Translations under genes and position numbers: made by a program | Assembly (NCBI GenBank): GCA_028386065.3 | Contig: JAKUCV010002273.1 | Location: forward strand, 50,652 to 114,651 | Origin: Turnera subulata | Taxonomy: Eukaryota > Streptophyta > Magnoliopsida > Malpighiales > Passifloraceae | Reading direction: 5' to 3' | DNA: 64,000 nucleotides | Shown: piece after piece, positions 1-11,362 of the stretch | Position numbering within the stretch: position 1 is the stretch's first letter | Layout: every line of letters starts with the position of its first letter | The notes under the pieces: model-generated | The model's database searches: none | The model's input: only the letters and a program-made list of their open reading frames with translations | What the model was told of the DNA's origin: nothing

Positions 1-29
1 CCTTTTCTTTTTTTTTTTCCTCTTATTTC

Positions 30-62
<33 letters not shown>

Positions 63-458
63 ATTTTTTCACTTTTTTCTCGAGGGGAATGACCCGTTTG
101 AACATGTGCATTTGGATAGAACTCTTTAGGAAGCTAGATTCATTTCCGGGAAGCAATTTTTTTATACAAGTATTCAAGGTGAATGTGACAGGGTCTACAT
201 GGAGGTTAGAATGGAATGGATAGATGTTTGATGGTCAAATCGGGTATGTGTTCGAAGATCTGTATTAACAAATATTTTGGAAGGGAGTTAAGGCAGGTGT
301 TTGGGATCACATCCACAAAATCAGGTCTTCGTAGTTGGTTTATAGTCCCCTAGATTGATCCAATGGAATGTCATGAAGTCATGCACAACTTGCCCTATAT
401 ACACAGAAGAAAAGGAAATTAAAATATTTTACTTATGTGAAAAATCAAAGTATAAATG
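1..458 (-). mobile_element. Element B, internal fragment left of the nested insertion
   Basis: Internal sequence of a Tat/Ogre-like retroelement. It aligns by eye along its length with 45,540-46,050 of element C, for example the shared stretch on the lines of gtcttcgtagtt then tatagtcccctagattgatcc. The matching continuation of C (46,054 onward) is found here only at 27,128 onward, so B was split by element A. It opens with a pyrimidine tract including a (CT)n run at about 31-62. No gene is seen. Confidence 0.75.
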
Positions 459-2057
459 TGTGAATACCCGACCCAAAATCACTTAGGCCCATTCACCTAT
501 TCCTTTTGTCATCTTCTTCCTCGGGTCAATCCCGTGTCAGTGGAGTCGCCACCCAAATTTTATTAAGGACAAAATTTGGGAAAAATCTTTGTATGACTAC
601 TTTAGGCAACATAGTCATAGTGAACGAAAGACATGGGATAGGGGTTTCGTCACAGAAGGGAAGGTGTTAGGCACCCACCCGTGTTGGGTCGAAACCTTAT
701 GCAATTGCAAAGTACAAGTGTGCCTTGTGCAGGTGTGCAAGTGTGGAAAGTAAAGAGAAGGGGGGAAGAAGAAGATTTGGCCTGCATCCCGTTGTGAAAC
801 CGAGACTACATACGTACCCGAGTGACCGGGTTTAAAGCCACGTAGTTCTAAACATGGCATTATGCCGCCACCTACATCGTCAAAAGCATCAGCATATAAT
901 CAGCCAGAATCAAATAAGAAGGGACTAGTGTTACCTCTTGTAGCCCTCCTCTAGCTTCTTGAATTGGGTCATGTTCTACACTCACCTTCTTGCCACTTCT
1001 AAGCTCAATGGTTGATCCTCTTCTTGATTCCTTCTTGCTGGACTACTACTGATGTTTCCCACAAAATTCCACTACAGCTTCTGCCTATAAAAGATTTCTG
1101 GATTTGGAGAGGTAGAGTTTCACCAAGCACTCAAGTTTATGGGTGTGTATGTGAAAAATAATGTCTCCTTTGAAATGTGTGTGAGGGGTCCTATTTATAG
1201 TGTTCTGGAAAGCCTAGGGGCGTGGACCTACTTAATGGTGAAGATTATGCCCTGAAATCTGGTACAAAACCACGTAGGATCAAAATTAGAAACAAAATAG
1301 GAGATTGGGACGCTTCTGGAGGGGGATGACCGCCATTGCCCCGGCGGTTATCTGCTGGTTGTCCGCCAGGCCTGGCAGTCATGGGTGATGACCGCCAGCA
1401 CCTGGCGATTGTCGCGAGATGGCCACCTGTCACCCCGCATGCCATCCGTTCTTTCCTTTTCGAAGCCCCAATCCCCCTAATTCAGCCCTAATTTGATCTT
1501 ACCGCGTAATCAGCCCCTAATCACTCCATTACTTGGTTACTACTCCCCAAAATAATTCCATAACTGAATAATTACACATTAACACCCATTTTAAGCAAAA
1601 ATCATACCAAAAACACATTTACTAATCAAATGGTGATTTTATTCTGATTTTCCACAAAAATTAGAACCAAAATTAGTCTGCAAGTAAAGTGTTTGTGGGC
1701 TAATTAAACTCTGGAGAATCCATTAACTTGGGCCCCCTAAATCTATCCTCAACCCAAAAATAAATCTTCTTAATGTAATTGGGTTAAACATAAATAAAAG
1801 GCCCAGGCAATGAAATAAAAAAAATTTTAGTTTAATAAATCTATATATATATATATTTTATCCTATGATTAAATCATCTCATTAATCTTAGAGTTTAAAA
1901 ACATATGGGTTTAAATCACCAAAATACATTAATCCTACCAAATTAGATCCTTACTATGCCTTAACTTAAGATTAAATCATATCATCAATCCTAAGTTTAC
2001 ACATGTCTTAAATCCAATTTTAGTAAAAAATTTGTGAGTCAAATTTGGGTGCTCACA
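459..2057 (-). repeat. Element A 3' LTR
   Basis: Starts TGTGAATACCC and ends GGGTGCTCACA, giving the inverted terminal motif TGTGA...TCACA. Further copies lie at 25,491-27,127, 29,462 on, 39,801-41,404 and 47,312-47,809. Shared landmarks are a 'gagtcgccacccaaatttta' block near the start, a 'cctcttgtagccctcctct' block in the middle and a G+C-rich patch of CGCCAG/CTGGCG inverted repeats at 1,325-1,430. No promoter was assigned. Confidence 0.85.
1325..1432. repeat. CGCCAG/CTGGCG inverted-repeat cluster in the LTR
   Basis: Several short palindromes in a row: GACCGCCA...CGGCGG, CCGCCAGGCCTGGC and CGCCAGCACCTGGCG. The same cluster recurs in the other LTRs (26,345-26,460 and 40,690-40,770) and once in unique internal sequence just upstream of the PMD gene (4,262-4,325). 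That suggests a regulatory or structural role shared by the LTR and the antisense gene; this is inference. Confidence 0.5.
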
Positions 2058-2072
2058 GATGCCCCTCGTTGA
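2058..2072 (-). other. Polypurine tract of element A
   Basis: Directly inside the left LTR the minus strand reads ACGAGGGGCATC, then TGTGAGCACCC of the LTR. A purine-rich run at this position is the expected plus-strand primer of an element transcribed on the minus strand. Element C has a related run at 41,405-41,415. Confidence 0.55.
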
Positions 2073-2149
2073 TGAGTCTTTAGAAACTAAGGATGGAACA
2101 ACATAAGAAAAGAACAACCAAATTTGAATGATCGATGTGTGTGGTGTGT

Positions 2150-2660
2150 GCCAGGGGTTGGAGCATCCCATGCTCTGCTTTGGGAATCATCTCATCCCAA
2201 AGGTTTGAGGGACTGGCCCCCGGTTTGTGGGAATCATCTCACCCTAAGTTTATGGTTTTCGGGAATCATCTCATCCCGAGGCGATAGAACCATCTCATCT
2301 ATCAGGTCGCTGGCAAAGAATCATCTCATCTTTGTTAACTAGGTTTTGATTTGGGAATCATCTCATCCCGTGGTTTGGTCTTCGGGAATTATCTCATCCC
2401 GGGGTGATAAAATCATCTCATATATCGGGTTGTTGGCAAAGAGTCATCTCATCTTTGTCGACTAGGTTTTGATTTGGGAATCATCTCATCCCCGGTTTAT
2501 AGTTTTCGGGAATCATCTCATCCCAGATTGATAGAATCATCTCATCTATCAGGTTGTCAACAAGGAATCATCTCATCTTTGTCAACTAAGTTGGGAATCA
2601 TCTCATCCCAAGTTATGATTTTCGGGAATCATCTCATCCCGGGGTTTGCATGAACCGGGT
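2150..2660. repeat. Hairpin array 1: constant loop ATCATCTCA, variable matched stems
   Basis: About 15 copies of ATCATCTCA (or a one-base variant), most flanked by complementary arms. Arms include CTTTGGGA/TCCCAAAG (2,178-2,202), GATAGA/TCTATC (2,283-2,303), CAAAGA/TCTTTG (2,314-2,334), TGATAGA/TCTATCA (2,529-2,551) and TTGGGA/TCCCAA (2,591-2,611), with CGGGA/TCCCG several times. An introductory hairpin GAGCAT-CCC-ATGCTC lies at about 2,161-2,175. The loop is kept while both arms change together. No protein frame is preserved between copies. Confidence 0.85.
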
Positions 2661-2860
2661 CCTCGGCTTTGGTTTTGGGGGTACTGGGTACACGACTTTT
2701 GTTTTGCGGGTGCTGGGCACACGGCTTTTGGTTTTGCGGGTACTGGGTACACGACTTTTGTTTTGTGGGTGCTGGGCACACGGCTTCTAGTTTTGCGGGT
2801 GCTGGGCACACGGCATTTGTTTTGCAGGTACTGGGTATAGGGCTTTTGATTTTGATTTCC
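2640..2860. repeat. Tandem repeat of about 30 bp ('gggtgctgggcacacggctttt' type)
   Basis: Six to seven copies of a unit of about 29-31 bp alternating 'gtgctgggcacacggc' and 'gtactgggtacacgac'. Here too the changes compensate: GTGCTGGGCAC pairs as GTGC/GCAC and GTACTGGGTAC as GTAC/GTAC, so the units keep a small stem around TGG. Overlapping open frames on both strands come from the repeat periodicity. Confidence 0.8.
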
Positions 2861-3780
2861 TCATCTCATTGTTTGTGAGAACTGGGTTCCCGGCTTCTAA
2901 CTTGTATGTCTCAAGGTTGGCCCATCTCACGGTTTGCGAGAGCGGGGCTCCTGGCTTTGGGTTGCGAGAACCGGGTCCTCGGCTTTTAGTTTATTTATTC
3001 ACAGCTTGCAAGGGCTGGGCTCTTGGCTTTGTGTCTGGTTGGTTTGTAAGGACTGGATCCTTGGCTTATTGGTTTTCTCTCATGGCTGGGTTCATTCCTC
3101 TTTGGATATCCTCTCATGTCTGGCTTTCTGGGCTTGATCATCTCAAGGTTGCGAGAACCGTGTCCTCGGCTTCTGGTTTCCCTCACTTCTGGTTTGGTTT
3201 ATTTTACGGTTTGCAAAGACTTTGGTTAGTTTGCCTCTATCTTAGGATTGCGAGGACCGGGTCCCCGACTTTGGTTGAGTTTTCTCATCTCTCAGTTTTT
3301 TGCGAAAACTGCGCTTTTGGCTTTTGATTGGATTCCCTCATCTCTCTAGTTGGCAAAGGCTGAGTCTTTGGCTTTCTTGATTGGGTTCCTTCTCGATTGG
3401 GTGCTCTCATCGCTTAGGGTGCAAAGACTGGGTCTTTGGCTTTTGACTGGGTTCTCTCTTGACTGGGTTCTTCATCTCTCGGGTTTGCAAAAGACTGGGT
3501 CTTTGGCTTTTGATTGGGCTCTCTCGTGGTTTACAAGGGCTAGGCCTTGGCTTTGAGTTCACTCATCTCACAGGTTTGTGTTTGCTCGTCCACGGGATGG
3601 CGCATCTCTAGGTTTCCATCAAAGTTTGGTTTGACTCACTCCCCTCGGCTTTGGATCCTCTCATCTCACAGCTTGTGGGAAACGGGTCCCGGCTTTGGGG
3701 TTCACTCCTCTCCGGGCTGCAAGGAATAGGTGCTCGGCTTTTCACTCATGGCTCGGTTGTCTCATCTCTGGTATCTCCTA
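2861..3780. repeat. Hairpin array 2: loop TGG/CGG with variable stems
   Basis: Roughly 20 units of the form 'gcNNNNACTGGGTNNNNggctt'. Perfect cases include CAAAGAC-TGG-GTCTTTG (3,422-3,438) and AAAGAC-TGG-GTCTTT (3,490-3,504). Others carry one mismatch or a G-T pair, e.g. CAAGGGC/GCTCTTG near 3,009-3,025. Units are spaced irregularly with 'ctcatctc' connectors. Open frames across it are not conserved and are not called as genes. Confidence 0.75.
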
Positions 3781-4490
3781 TTTTCTAATGGTCTTACCGG
3801 TTCAGGGTGGTCTGGATCACATGCCCCTATGTTATCTAACCAGGTTTGATAGGTTGTCTTATGGCTAACATCTCTCCTGCTCCTAGGTCCCCTAGTGTGT
3901 TTGAAGGAAACAGCGTGTGCCTTGGCATTTGAGATATACAAGTTGGAAGTGGGGTGTGATGAACCTAGCTTCTTGTTATGGTTCTGGGGATGGGGTTTAG
4001 TGTGCCCCTGGTATATGCTTAAGAAAAGTCAAAGGATGATGGACTTGTCAGGCCTGATAAAGTGGGGACCATGCCTCTAATCTCGATTTTCAAGAAAAGA
4101 CAGTGGGCCCTACAATTGATTATCCGAATTCACTCAATGTATCTCATTGTTTGGTACTAAAAAATATGCATACAAGGTTTTGTTCTTGGGAAAAGGTTGT
4201 CCCAGGGTGCGGGACCTGCGAAAAAACGAATGGGGAGCCCATACAGGATGTCGTGGTCATGTGGGGAAGCCCGCCAGCGCCTGGCAGCCTTGTGGGGATG
4301 ACCGGCAGAGCCAGGCGGTCTTCTCGCCATAATCGCTGTCCCCCTAGGCTGGTTTAAAGACCCTCATCCCTCTCTCTCTTCTTTTATTTTCTCCAAAGCA
4401 CCACAAAACACCAACCCTCCCGACTATTCTCTTCTCCTTCTACCCTCAAAACACTCTGGAATCCTCGCCAAACTCATCAACCGCTCATCC
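3781..4490 (+). promoter_or_regulatory. Putative upstream region of the antisense PMD gene
   Basis: Non-coding. It contains the CGCCAG/CTGGC palindrome cluster at 4,262-4,325, then 'ggtttaaagaccctc' near 4,350 as a possible TATA-like element, a CT-rich stretch at 4,368-4,445, and the first ATG of the PMD gene at 4,491. The arrangement (TATA-like, pyrimidine-rich leader, ATG) resembles a plant RNA polymerase II promoter. No start site can be proven. Confidence 0.35.
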
Positions 4491-6743
4491 ATGGCATCAT
4501 CATCATCAAATCTTTCCAAATCACGAGAAGAAACTATGAGGAAATACCGCCCAAAATCCGACCTAGAGGAAAACCCAAATTTATTGTTGAAATCTCCTAG
4601 CAGGCACATCTCCACTCAACTCCACAAGGTCCAAGTAAGTGATTTCTAAACCAAAAACTCATTGCATTCTGATTTTGATTGAATTTCGAGTTTATGCCCC
4701 TATGCCCCTTGAATTTGAATTTTTGTGATGCATGATGTGTTTGAATGCTTAAGAATGCCCCTAAGATGTCTAGAATGCTTTCCCTTGTATTTATTTCGTG
4801 GATTAAATACAAGAGATCACGAATTGAGGTTTTGTCCAAATTGGGGGTTTAGGGTGCTTGGCAAAATTTGGGGGTTTTGGGTGTTTCCCGTGTTGTTTTC
4901 ACATTGTGAGTGCATACGATTGATGTTGGGTGGTTGGATATTAATGGGCTTGTCCTAATTTTGGTCAATTTTGAACTTCGCAGGAGCAGATTTTTGTGAT
5001 CTTCTTGTGTTTTGACCCGTAAATAAAACTGTGCTATGATGTTTGAATGCATGATGTAAATGTGCAATCCCATCCCCATGATGCATGTCTTGATGTATGT
5101 CGTCTTGGTTTGATGTTGATGAACCCAAGTTAGCACGAGCATTGACTTTTTTTGGGTACGTCTCCACAGGATTTGAAGTATAGACAACGAAATCATGATG
5201 GGGCTAACGCCCGCCATCTGATACTTGATCATCTGAGAAAGAACAAGCCTATTCGAGAAATCATTAAGAGGGTCGGGTTGTGGGACTTCTTTCGCACTTT
5301 CTAAGGAGACAGAGTTGATCTGTAGGCTGTATCGGCTCTAGGCGAGAGGTGGTGGGATACCACAAATACTTTTCATCTTGCTTGTGGTGAGGTGACAGTG
5401 ACTCCTTCAGATTTTACTCATATCATTAGGCTATTATTCCAAGGTGACCCAGTCATCTATGATCAGCAGCTTGGCCTCGACCATTTTTAGGAATTGGTGG
5501 GACTTGCCCCCAACTTGGTTCGCATATGTGAGAGGTCACCTAAGTGGCTGCAGGACGCCTTATTGGATCCTCAGTATCCTGGGACGGCTGAGCAGAGAGC
5601 TCGGGGCTTGATATTGGCGAGCATGAACAGGTCCCTATTTGCTTCCAATAGTGATCGGGTACGGTGTGATTTATTGGCATCGCTTCTCCACTTAGACAGA
5701 CCGCGGACTGATTGGGCCTTAGCATGTTTCGCGAATGCCTACCGAGAGATGTCCAATTTTTCCCAAGTTGCTGCCAAGCACTTCTATTGCTCGGCTTGGA
5801 TTTGGGAGGTACACCTTTTGCCCTTGTCCCTCTTTATCATATCTGGTTCCTCCTCCATCTCCTTATTTACCTGGATGACCTTGGTAGGTGTGGGGTCAAG
5901 AGTACCTTGGACTGCCACACGGTGAGGAGGCTTGGCCGATTTTCCTTCCTGGGGCTCTCTCGAATCGCGGGATTAAGAGTCATGCCCATGACCGAGTACG
6001 GGCCCGTCATTACATAGATCATGTTGCCATGTCGGGCAAGGTATCTCCTCTTATTTTTTTCTCCTTGAAGAATCCTCTTTGGTAGTATTGTCTTACCGAA
6101 TACTTGTTGGCAGATTCAGTTTTCCCCTTTTTTGGCTTACCAGGACAGATTGGAGAGGATTGACTCCCCAACCCTGGTGATCGATCAGTGCCGATGTTTG
6201 ATAGGATACCGTGATATGATGGTATGGTAAGAGACCGTGTCTGCGCACAAACCATAGGGACGCCATGTATACCGTCCGATCCATCGCTCTCCATGCGGGA
6301 CATCAATGAACGTGGTGAGGCCCCCGAAGGTGATTACTTGGATTGGCATGCCGACGACCTGACCCGCCCGGGTGACTATTCTTCTTTTATCAGCGAGTTT
6401 CTGATGTCTCCTTTGGCTACCCCAGAGACTGGGGGATCAATGACTGGTGCTGGTCCTTCTCGAGAGAGTTCCGCCCTTCGAAGGAGAAAGGGCGCTGATG
6501 CATCTTCTTCTACTTCTGGTCCTGTTCTCCCGGTGTGTGAGCCTGACTATGAGACTTTTGATGACTCATATAGGCGTTGTCAGATACCTTTTTCCGAAGA
6601 CCTCCCCCTGATTTTCCACTATTCCCGGCTGACATCACCACGGCATCATCTTTGATCCTTACCCCCCAAATATCTTCTTTCTTCCCCTCTATTGTAGTTT
6701 GACTGACCTCCTCTATATGATAGGTTCCGGCTGCTGAGGCTTC

Positions 6744-6748
6744 CCTAC
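6744..6748. repeat. Target-site duplication CCTAC (left copy, element 1)
   Basis: CCTAC lies directly before the TGTCACG start of element 1 and again at 15,256-15,260 directly after its TCACA end. This proves the insertion boundaries to the base. Confidence 0.95.
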
Positions 6749-8326
6749 TGTCACGGCCGGTCAAACATGACCGGCCAGGCACCCGAGCCAGCCTAGCGAC
6801 CAGCACAGGGCACCCAAAGGCCTAAGACAAACTAAAGGCAGAAGCTAGCCAGATGGGCAGCAGTAACTAACGCGCAGAAATTATCAAAGCGGGCATCACA
6901 ATATAAAGTACAGACGTGTACACGTAAACATTCAACTTATTTTACATAGATTATGTACAGTAAGTCGGGGCACTACAAGCATCAGTTTTTAGCCAACCCT
7001 CACAAGCTCATATACTCTAAGAGAGACCAAGTCTAGCTATGTACCCATCGCTACAAAAATACGCCTCTCGAACCTGCCCACACCAGCTGCTTGTGCTCTC
7101 CTAGCCCTGAAACATGGGTGTGGAAAGAATGGGGGGTGAGTCCACGGCTCAGTAAGCAGGTGGTCATACCAGGCATTAGCAAAGACACAAACAAGCGCCA
7201 AATAACATCCAATAACCAAACATCTCAAGTCACCGTGATCAGCCCACGGGTAAGCTATCGTGGAGTTGTACCTAGCCTACCTGCGGGTCTGGTAGCCCTG
7301 CCAACAGTGTTTCTTCTTAGCCTACAGCCCCACGTACGAGGCATATCAGTTTGGCTACCACAACCACACACGGCGCCAAGCACAACACCACCATCATCTC
7401 AATTGACCAAGCAGCCTAGGAGCACTGCAAGGTCCACCATCAAACCATCTCACGTAATGTCATGATGCAAATGGAATGCATGGAATGCATAGTCCGAATA
7501 TCAGACTCATCTCAAGCTGAGGCATATTATCAAACATCTCAACATCTCAATTGCACCATAGGTGCCATCTCAATAGGAAATTGGATCATCCACTAAGCCA
7601 ATAAGCATCACAGCCATCACACAAGTATGCAACCAAACTTACACAAATTCAGGCCTCACAAGGCCCTTCTCCTTCCTTTTGCGCTCCTTGGGTTCTAGTA
7701 CCTGCCCATGCATAAAGATACATTAACAACGAGCACAACATCAGTTAAGTAGCAAAGCATCAATTAAAGAGGCGTTTACACCTAAGTGCCAGTGCATTGG
7801 TACACCCATAGGCTCGCCAACAGGCTAACCATGGGACCAAGGGTGCACCAGCAGGGCCAACTGCACATTTTAGCGCACCATTTGGCCTCCCACAAGGCCA
7901 ATTGTGCACCCAATCACTCAATTAACACCCCCACGCAACCAAAAACCGTCTTACAACCTAAACACATAGCATCACAGCCTTAGGCTTCCCACAAAACCGA
8001 ATTGGTGCACTGTCCAAACTCACAGCACACCTAGCAAGTCAATTCATACCAAAACCACTAAAAAATCCAACTCAGATCACTTACCCCTTTCCTTTGCGTG
8101 CTTACTACTTGAGAGAACCCTGAAGATGGCCAAGTATTTTCTCCCTTAGTGCCTATCTCGTTTCTGGGCAGAAATGGGGCTTGAGGTGCTTGCTTGACTA
8201 CTTAAACTCAAGCTAGTAGCTCAGTCAGCAGCCACTTGCAGCCCCCTTCTCCCCAAAATCTGCCACCTTGCTCAAACTCTTCTCCACCACCTACTTAAAT
8301 TCCAACCTATCAACTTAAGCCAACAT

Positions 8327-8403
<77 letters not shown>

Positions 8404-8601
8404 ATACTTTGCCCTCATTCAGTTTTATCAAGCAATCAGCACACACTAACCCGTAATTAAGACTAATTACAAACTAATTAATCAAACCGAGCCAATGCTA
8501 GCCAACAGAAACCGTAGGTTAGCCAACTGAGGCCAACTCTCATCCCAGCGCCCATCCTCATCAAGTAAACATACTAGGCTTCGATTAGTCGGGTTATCAC
8601 A
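6749..8601 (-). repeat. Element 1 3' LTR (1,853 bp)
   Basis: On the minus strand it runs TGTGATAACCCG to CGTGACA. It is nearly identical along its length to 13,477-15,255. The main length difference is a C tract of 76 at 8,328-8,403 against 11 in the partner. Confidence 0.93.
8328..8403. repeat. Homopolymer of 76 C
   Basis: An uninterrupted run of C within the 3' LTR of element 1. The matching place in the 5' LTR (15,046-15,056) has 11 C. It may be slippage expansion or an assembly/base-calling artefact. Confidence 0.9.
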
Positions 8602-8616
8602 TCATCTCCCCCTTTA
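8602..8616 (-). other. Polypurine tract of element 1
   Basis: The minus strand reads AAAGGGGGAGATGA immediately before the TGTGATAACC start of the 3' LTR, the normal place and composition for plus-strand priming. Confidence 0.85.
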
Positions 8617-11362
8617 TAGAATTCGTCCTCGAATTTACCTGAAAATAGGTGCGGGTACTTGTCCAGCATCTCTTTTTCGGATTCCCAAGTAACCTCCTGC
8701 CCTGAGGCATCTTCCCACAAAAGCTTCACAGAAGTGACTTCCTTATTACGGAGTCTACGTGCCTGCCTGTCTACTATCATAATTGGTTGTGCTTTATATG
8801 TTAGTTCTTCCCCCAACTGAATATCTTGTGGTACAAGGACATGTGAGGGATCCCGCAAATATTTTCTTAACTTCGAGACATGAAACACCGGGTGAATTTG
8901 TGACATTTTCGTGGGTATTGCAAGATGATATGCTACTGGTCCAATCCTCTCAAGTATCTCAAATGGACCTAAATATCGAGGGCTCAACTTTCCTTTCTTT
9001 CCGAACAGAAATACTCCTTTGGTGGGCGACACTTTGAGGAATACCATGTCCCCAACTGAAAATTCCAACTCCCGTCTTCTATTGTCTGCGTAGGACTTTT
9101 GTCTACTTTGGGCAGTCGCCAAATTCTTCCGAGCTATCTTTACTTTCTCGGCTGTCAGTTCCACAATTTCAGGTCCGAGTAGTCTCTTGACTCCAACTTC
9201 ATCCCAACAGACTGGTGTTCGACATCTGCGGCCATATAACATCTCATATGGGGCCATACCAATACTGGATTGATAACTATTATTGTAAGCAAACTCGACA
9301 AGTGACAAGTATTTATCCCAACTGTTTCTGTAACCTAGCACACAAGCTCTCAGCATATCTTCCAGAATTTGTATCACCCGTTCACTTTGCCCATCTGTTT
9401 GAGGGTGGAATGCCGTACTCAAATCAAGTAGAGTTCCCACAGCTTCCTGGAAGCTTCGCCAAAATCTTGATGTGAATTGCGGACCTCGATCAGAAACTAT
9501 CGATGCCGGCACACCATGTAATCTCACAACTTCATCAATATAAATTTGAGCTAGTTTGGCAAAATTATAAGTAGTCTTCACTGGCAAAAAGTGAGCAGAT
9601 TTACTTATTCTATCTACAATCACCCAAATGGAATCAAATCCACCCGCAGTGCGGGCAATCCACTAACAAAATCCATAGCAACTCTTTCCCACTTCCATTC
9701 TGGGACAGACAAGGGCTGAAGCAACCCTGGTGGTTTTTTATGCTCACCCTTTACTTGTTGGCATATCAAACATTTAGCAACATAATCTGCCACATCCCGC
9801 TTCATGTTATTCCACCAATAATGTGTTTTCAAATCGTGATACATCTTGGTGGAACCCAGGTGCAGTGTGTATCGAGTCTGATGTGCCTATTTCAAAAGTT
9901 TGCTACGAAGATTACCGACATCAGGGACATACTTCCTTGTGCCCAACCTTAGAATACCATCATCCGATACCACAAATCCAGCTAGTTCCCCCAGGCTTGC
10001 CTTTCCCTTCCATGATTTTGTTTCCGTGTCATCATTTTGGGCCTTAGCAATTTCCTCACTTAAAACAGGACGCACTTGATAGTGTGCCAATAATACTCCT
10101 GATTCAGCTACCTCACATTGCAAGCCTTGGTCCAACAACTCATGCCAAGCTCCAACTGAGGGTCTTCTGGCCACACTAAGATGCGCCAAACTACCAACAG
10201 ATTTCCGGCTTAATGCATCCGCTACAACATTTGCTTTTCCGGGATGATACTTGATAACGCAATCATAATCCTTGAGCAACTCTACCCATCTCCGTTTTCT
10301 TAAGTTCAGATCCCGTTCCTCCATTATGTACTTCAAACTTTTGTGGTCCGTGTAAATCTCACAAGGTTCCCCACACAAATAATGTCTCCAGATTTTCAAA
10401 GCAAACACCACTGCTGCCATCTCAAGGTCGTGCACCGGGTAATTTTACTCATTCTTTTTTAGTTTCCGGGATGCATAGGCATTCACCTTGCCATCCTGCA
10501 TCAAAACGCAGCCCAAACCAATCCTTGATGCATCACAATAAACAGTATACACACCATTCTCCTTTGGCAATGCAAGTATTGGTGCAATGGTTAACCTATG
10601 TTTCAGCTCCTGGAAGCTAGTCTCACAAGAATTAGACCACACAAACTGTTACTTCTTTTGGGTCAATCCACACAATGGTGCAGCAATAGAGGAAAAGCCC
10701 TCAACAAAAAGACGGTAATAGCCTGCCAACCCAAGAAAACTCCATACTTCAGTCACATTGGTCGGCCTTGGCCACTTCACAATTGCCTCCACCTTCTGCG
10801 GGTCTACTTCAATACCCTTAGCCGATATTACATGGCCTAGAAATGATACTCTTTCCAACCACAATTCGCACTTGGAAAATTTTGCAAACAATTTCTGTTT
10901 CCGTAGAATCTGCAACACAATTCCCAAATGCACCTCATGCTCCTCTTTAGTTTTAGAGTACACCAACACATCATCAATAAAAACAATCACAAACTTGTCA
11001 AGGTATTGCTTGAACACTCGATTCATCAAGTCCATAAACGCTACAGGTGCATTCGTAAGTCCGAATGGCATCACCAAAAACTCATAGTGCCCATACCTTG
11101 TCAGAAAAGCTGTTATCCGCACATCTTCCTCCTTAATCTTCAACTGATGGTAACCTGACCTCAAATCAATCTTTGAAAAGTACTTTGCCCCCTGCAATGG
11201 ATCAAATAAATCATCGATGCGGGGCAATGGATACCATCGAGCCATCTTTTTTTTAACAAACAAAACCGGAGCTCCCCACGGGGACGCACTAGGTCTGATA
11301 AATCCCTTGTCCAACAAATCTTGTAGCTGAGTTTTCAACTCTTTCAATTCTGTATGGGCCAT
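8617..11362 (-). pseudogene. Element 1 pol: RT, RNase H, integrase, chromodomain (broken)
   Basis: RT lies in 11,362-10,649. It shows [19 protein letters not shown], the polymerase box [12 protein letters not shown] and the [10 protein letters not shown] block. About 20 residues are missing after FVKKK near 11,245, just before YPLPRIDDL, which removes a conserved RT motif. RNase H (10,642-9,887) has [15 protein letters not shown] and ADALSRKS. Integrase has the zinc region ending CLICQQVK (9,844-9,620) and the acidic triad contexts VDRISKSAH, SDRGPQFTS and SERVIQ. A chromodomain-like end (VTSVKLLWED...VTWESE) closes the frame near 8,650. In-frame stops fall at about 10,649, 10,445 and 9,887 and a frameshift at about 9,630. 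The role was reverse transcription and integration. Confidence 0.9.

Noticed and set aside
2150..2660. CRISPR-like look (constant word, variable spacers)
   Set aside because: The host is a plant, units are irregular, and the variable parts are complementary arms of hairpins rather than spacers.
2603..3556. Overlapping ORFs of 60-150 codons on both strands in the repeat region
   Set aside because: They arise from repeat periodicity; frames are not conserved between units or between elements A and C.
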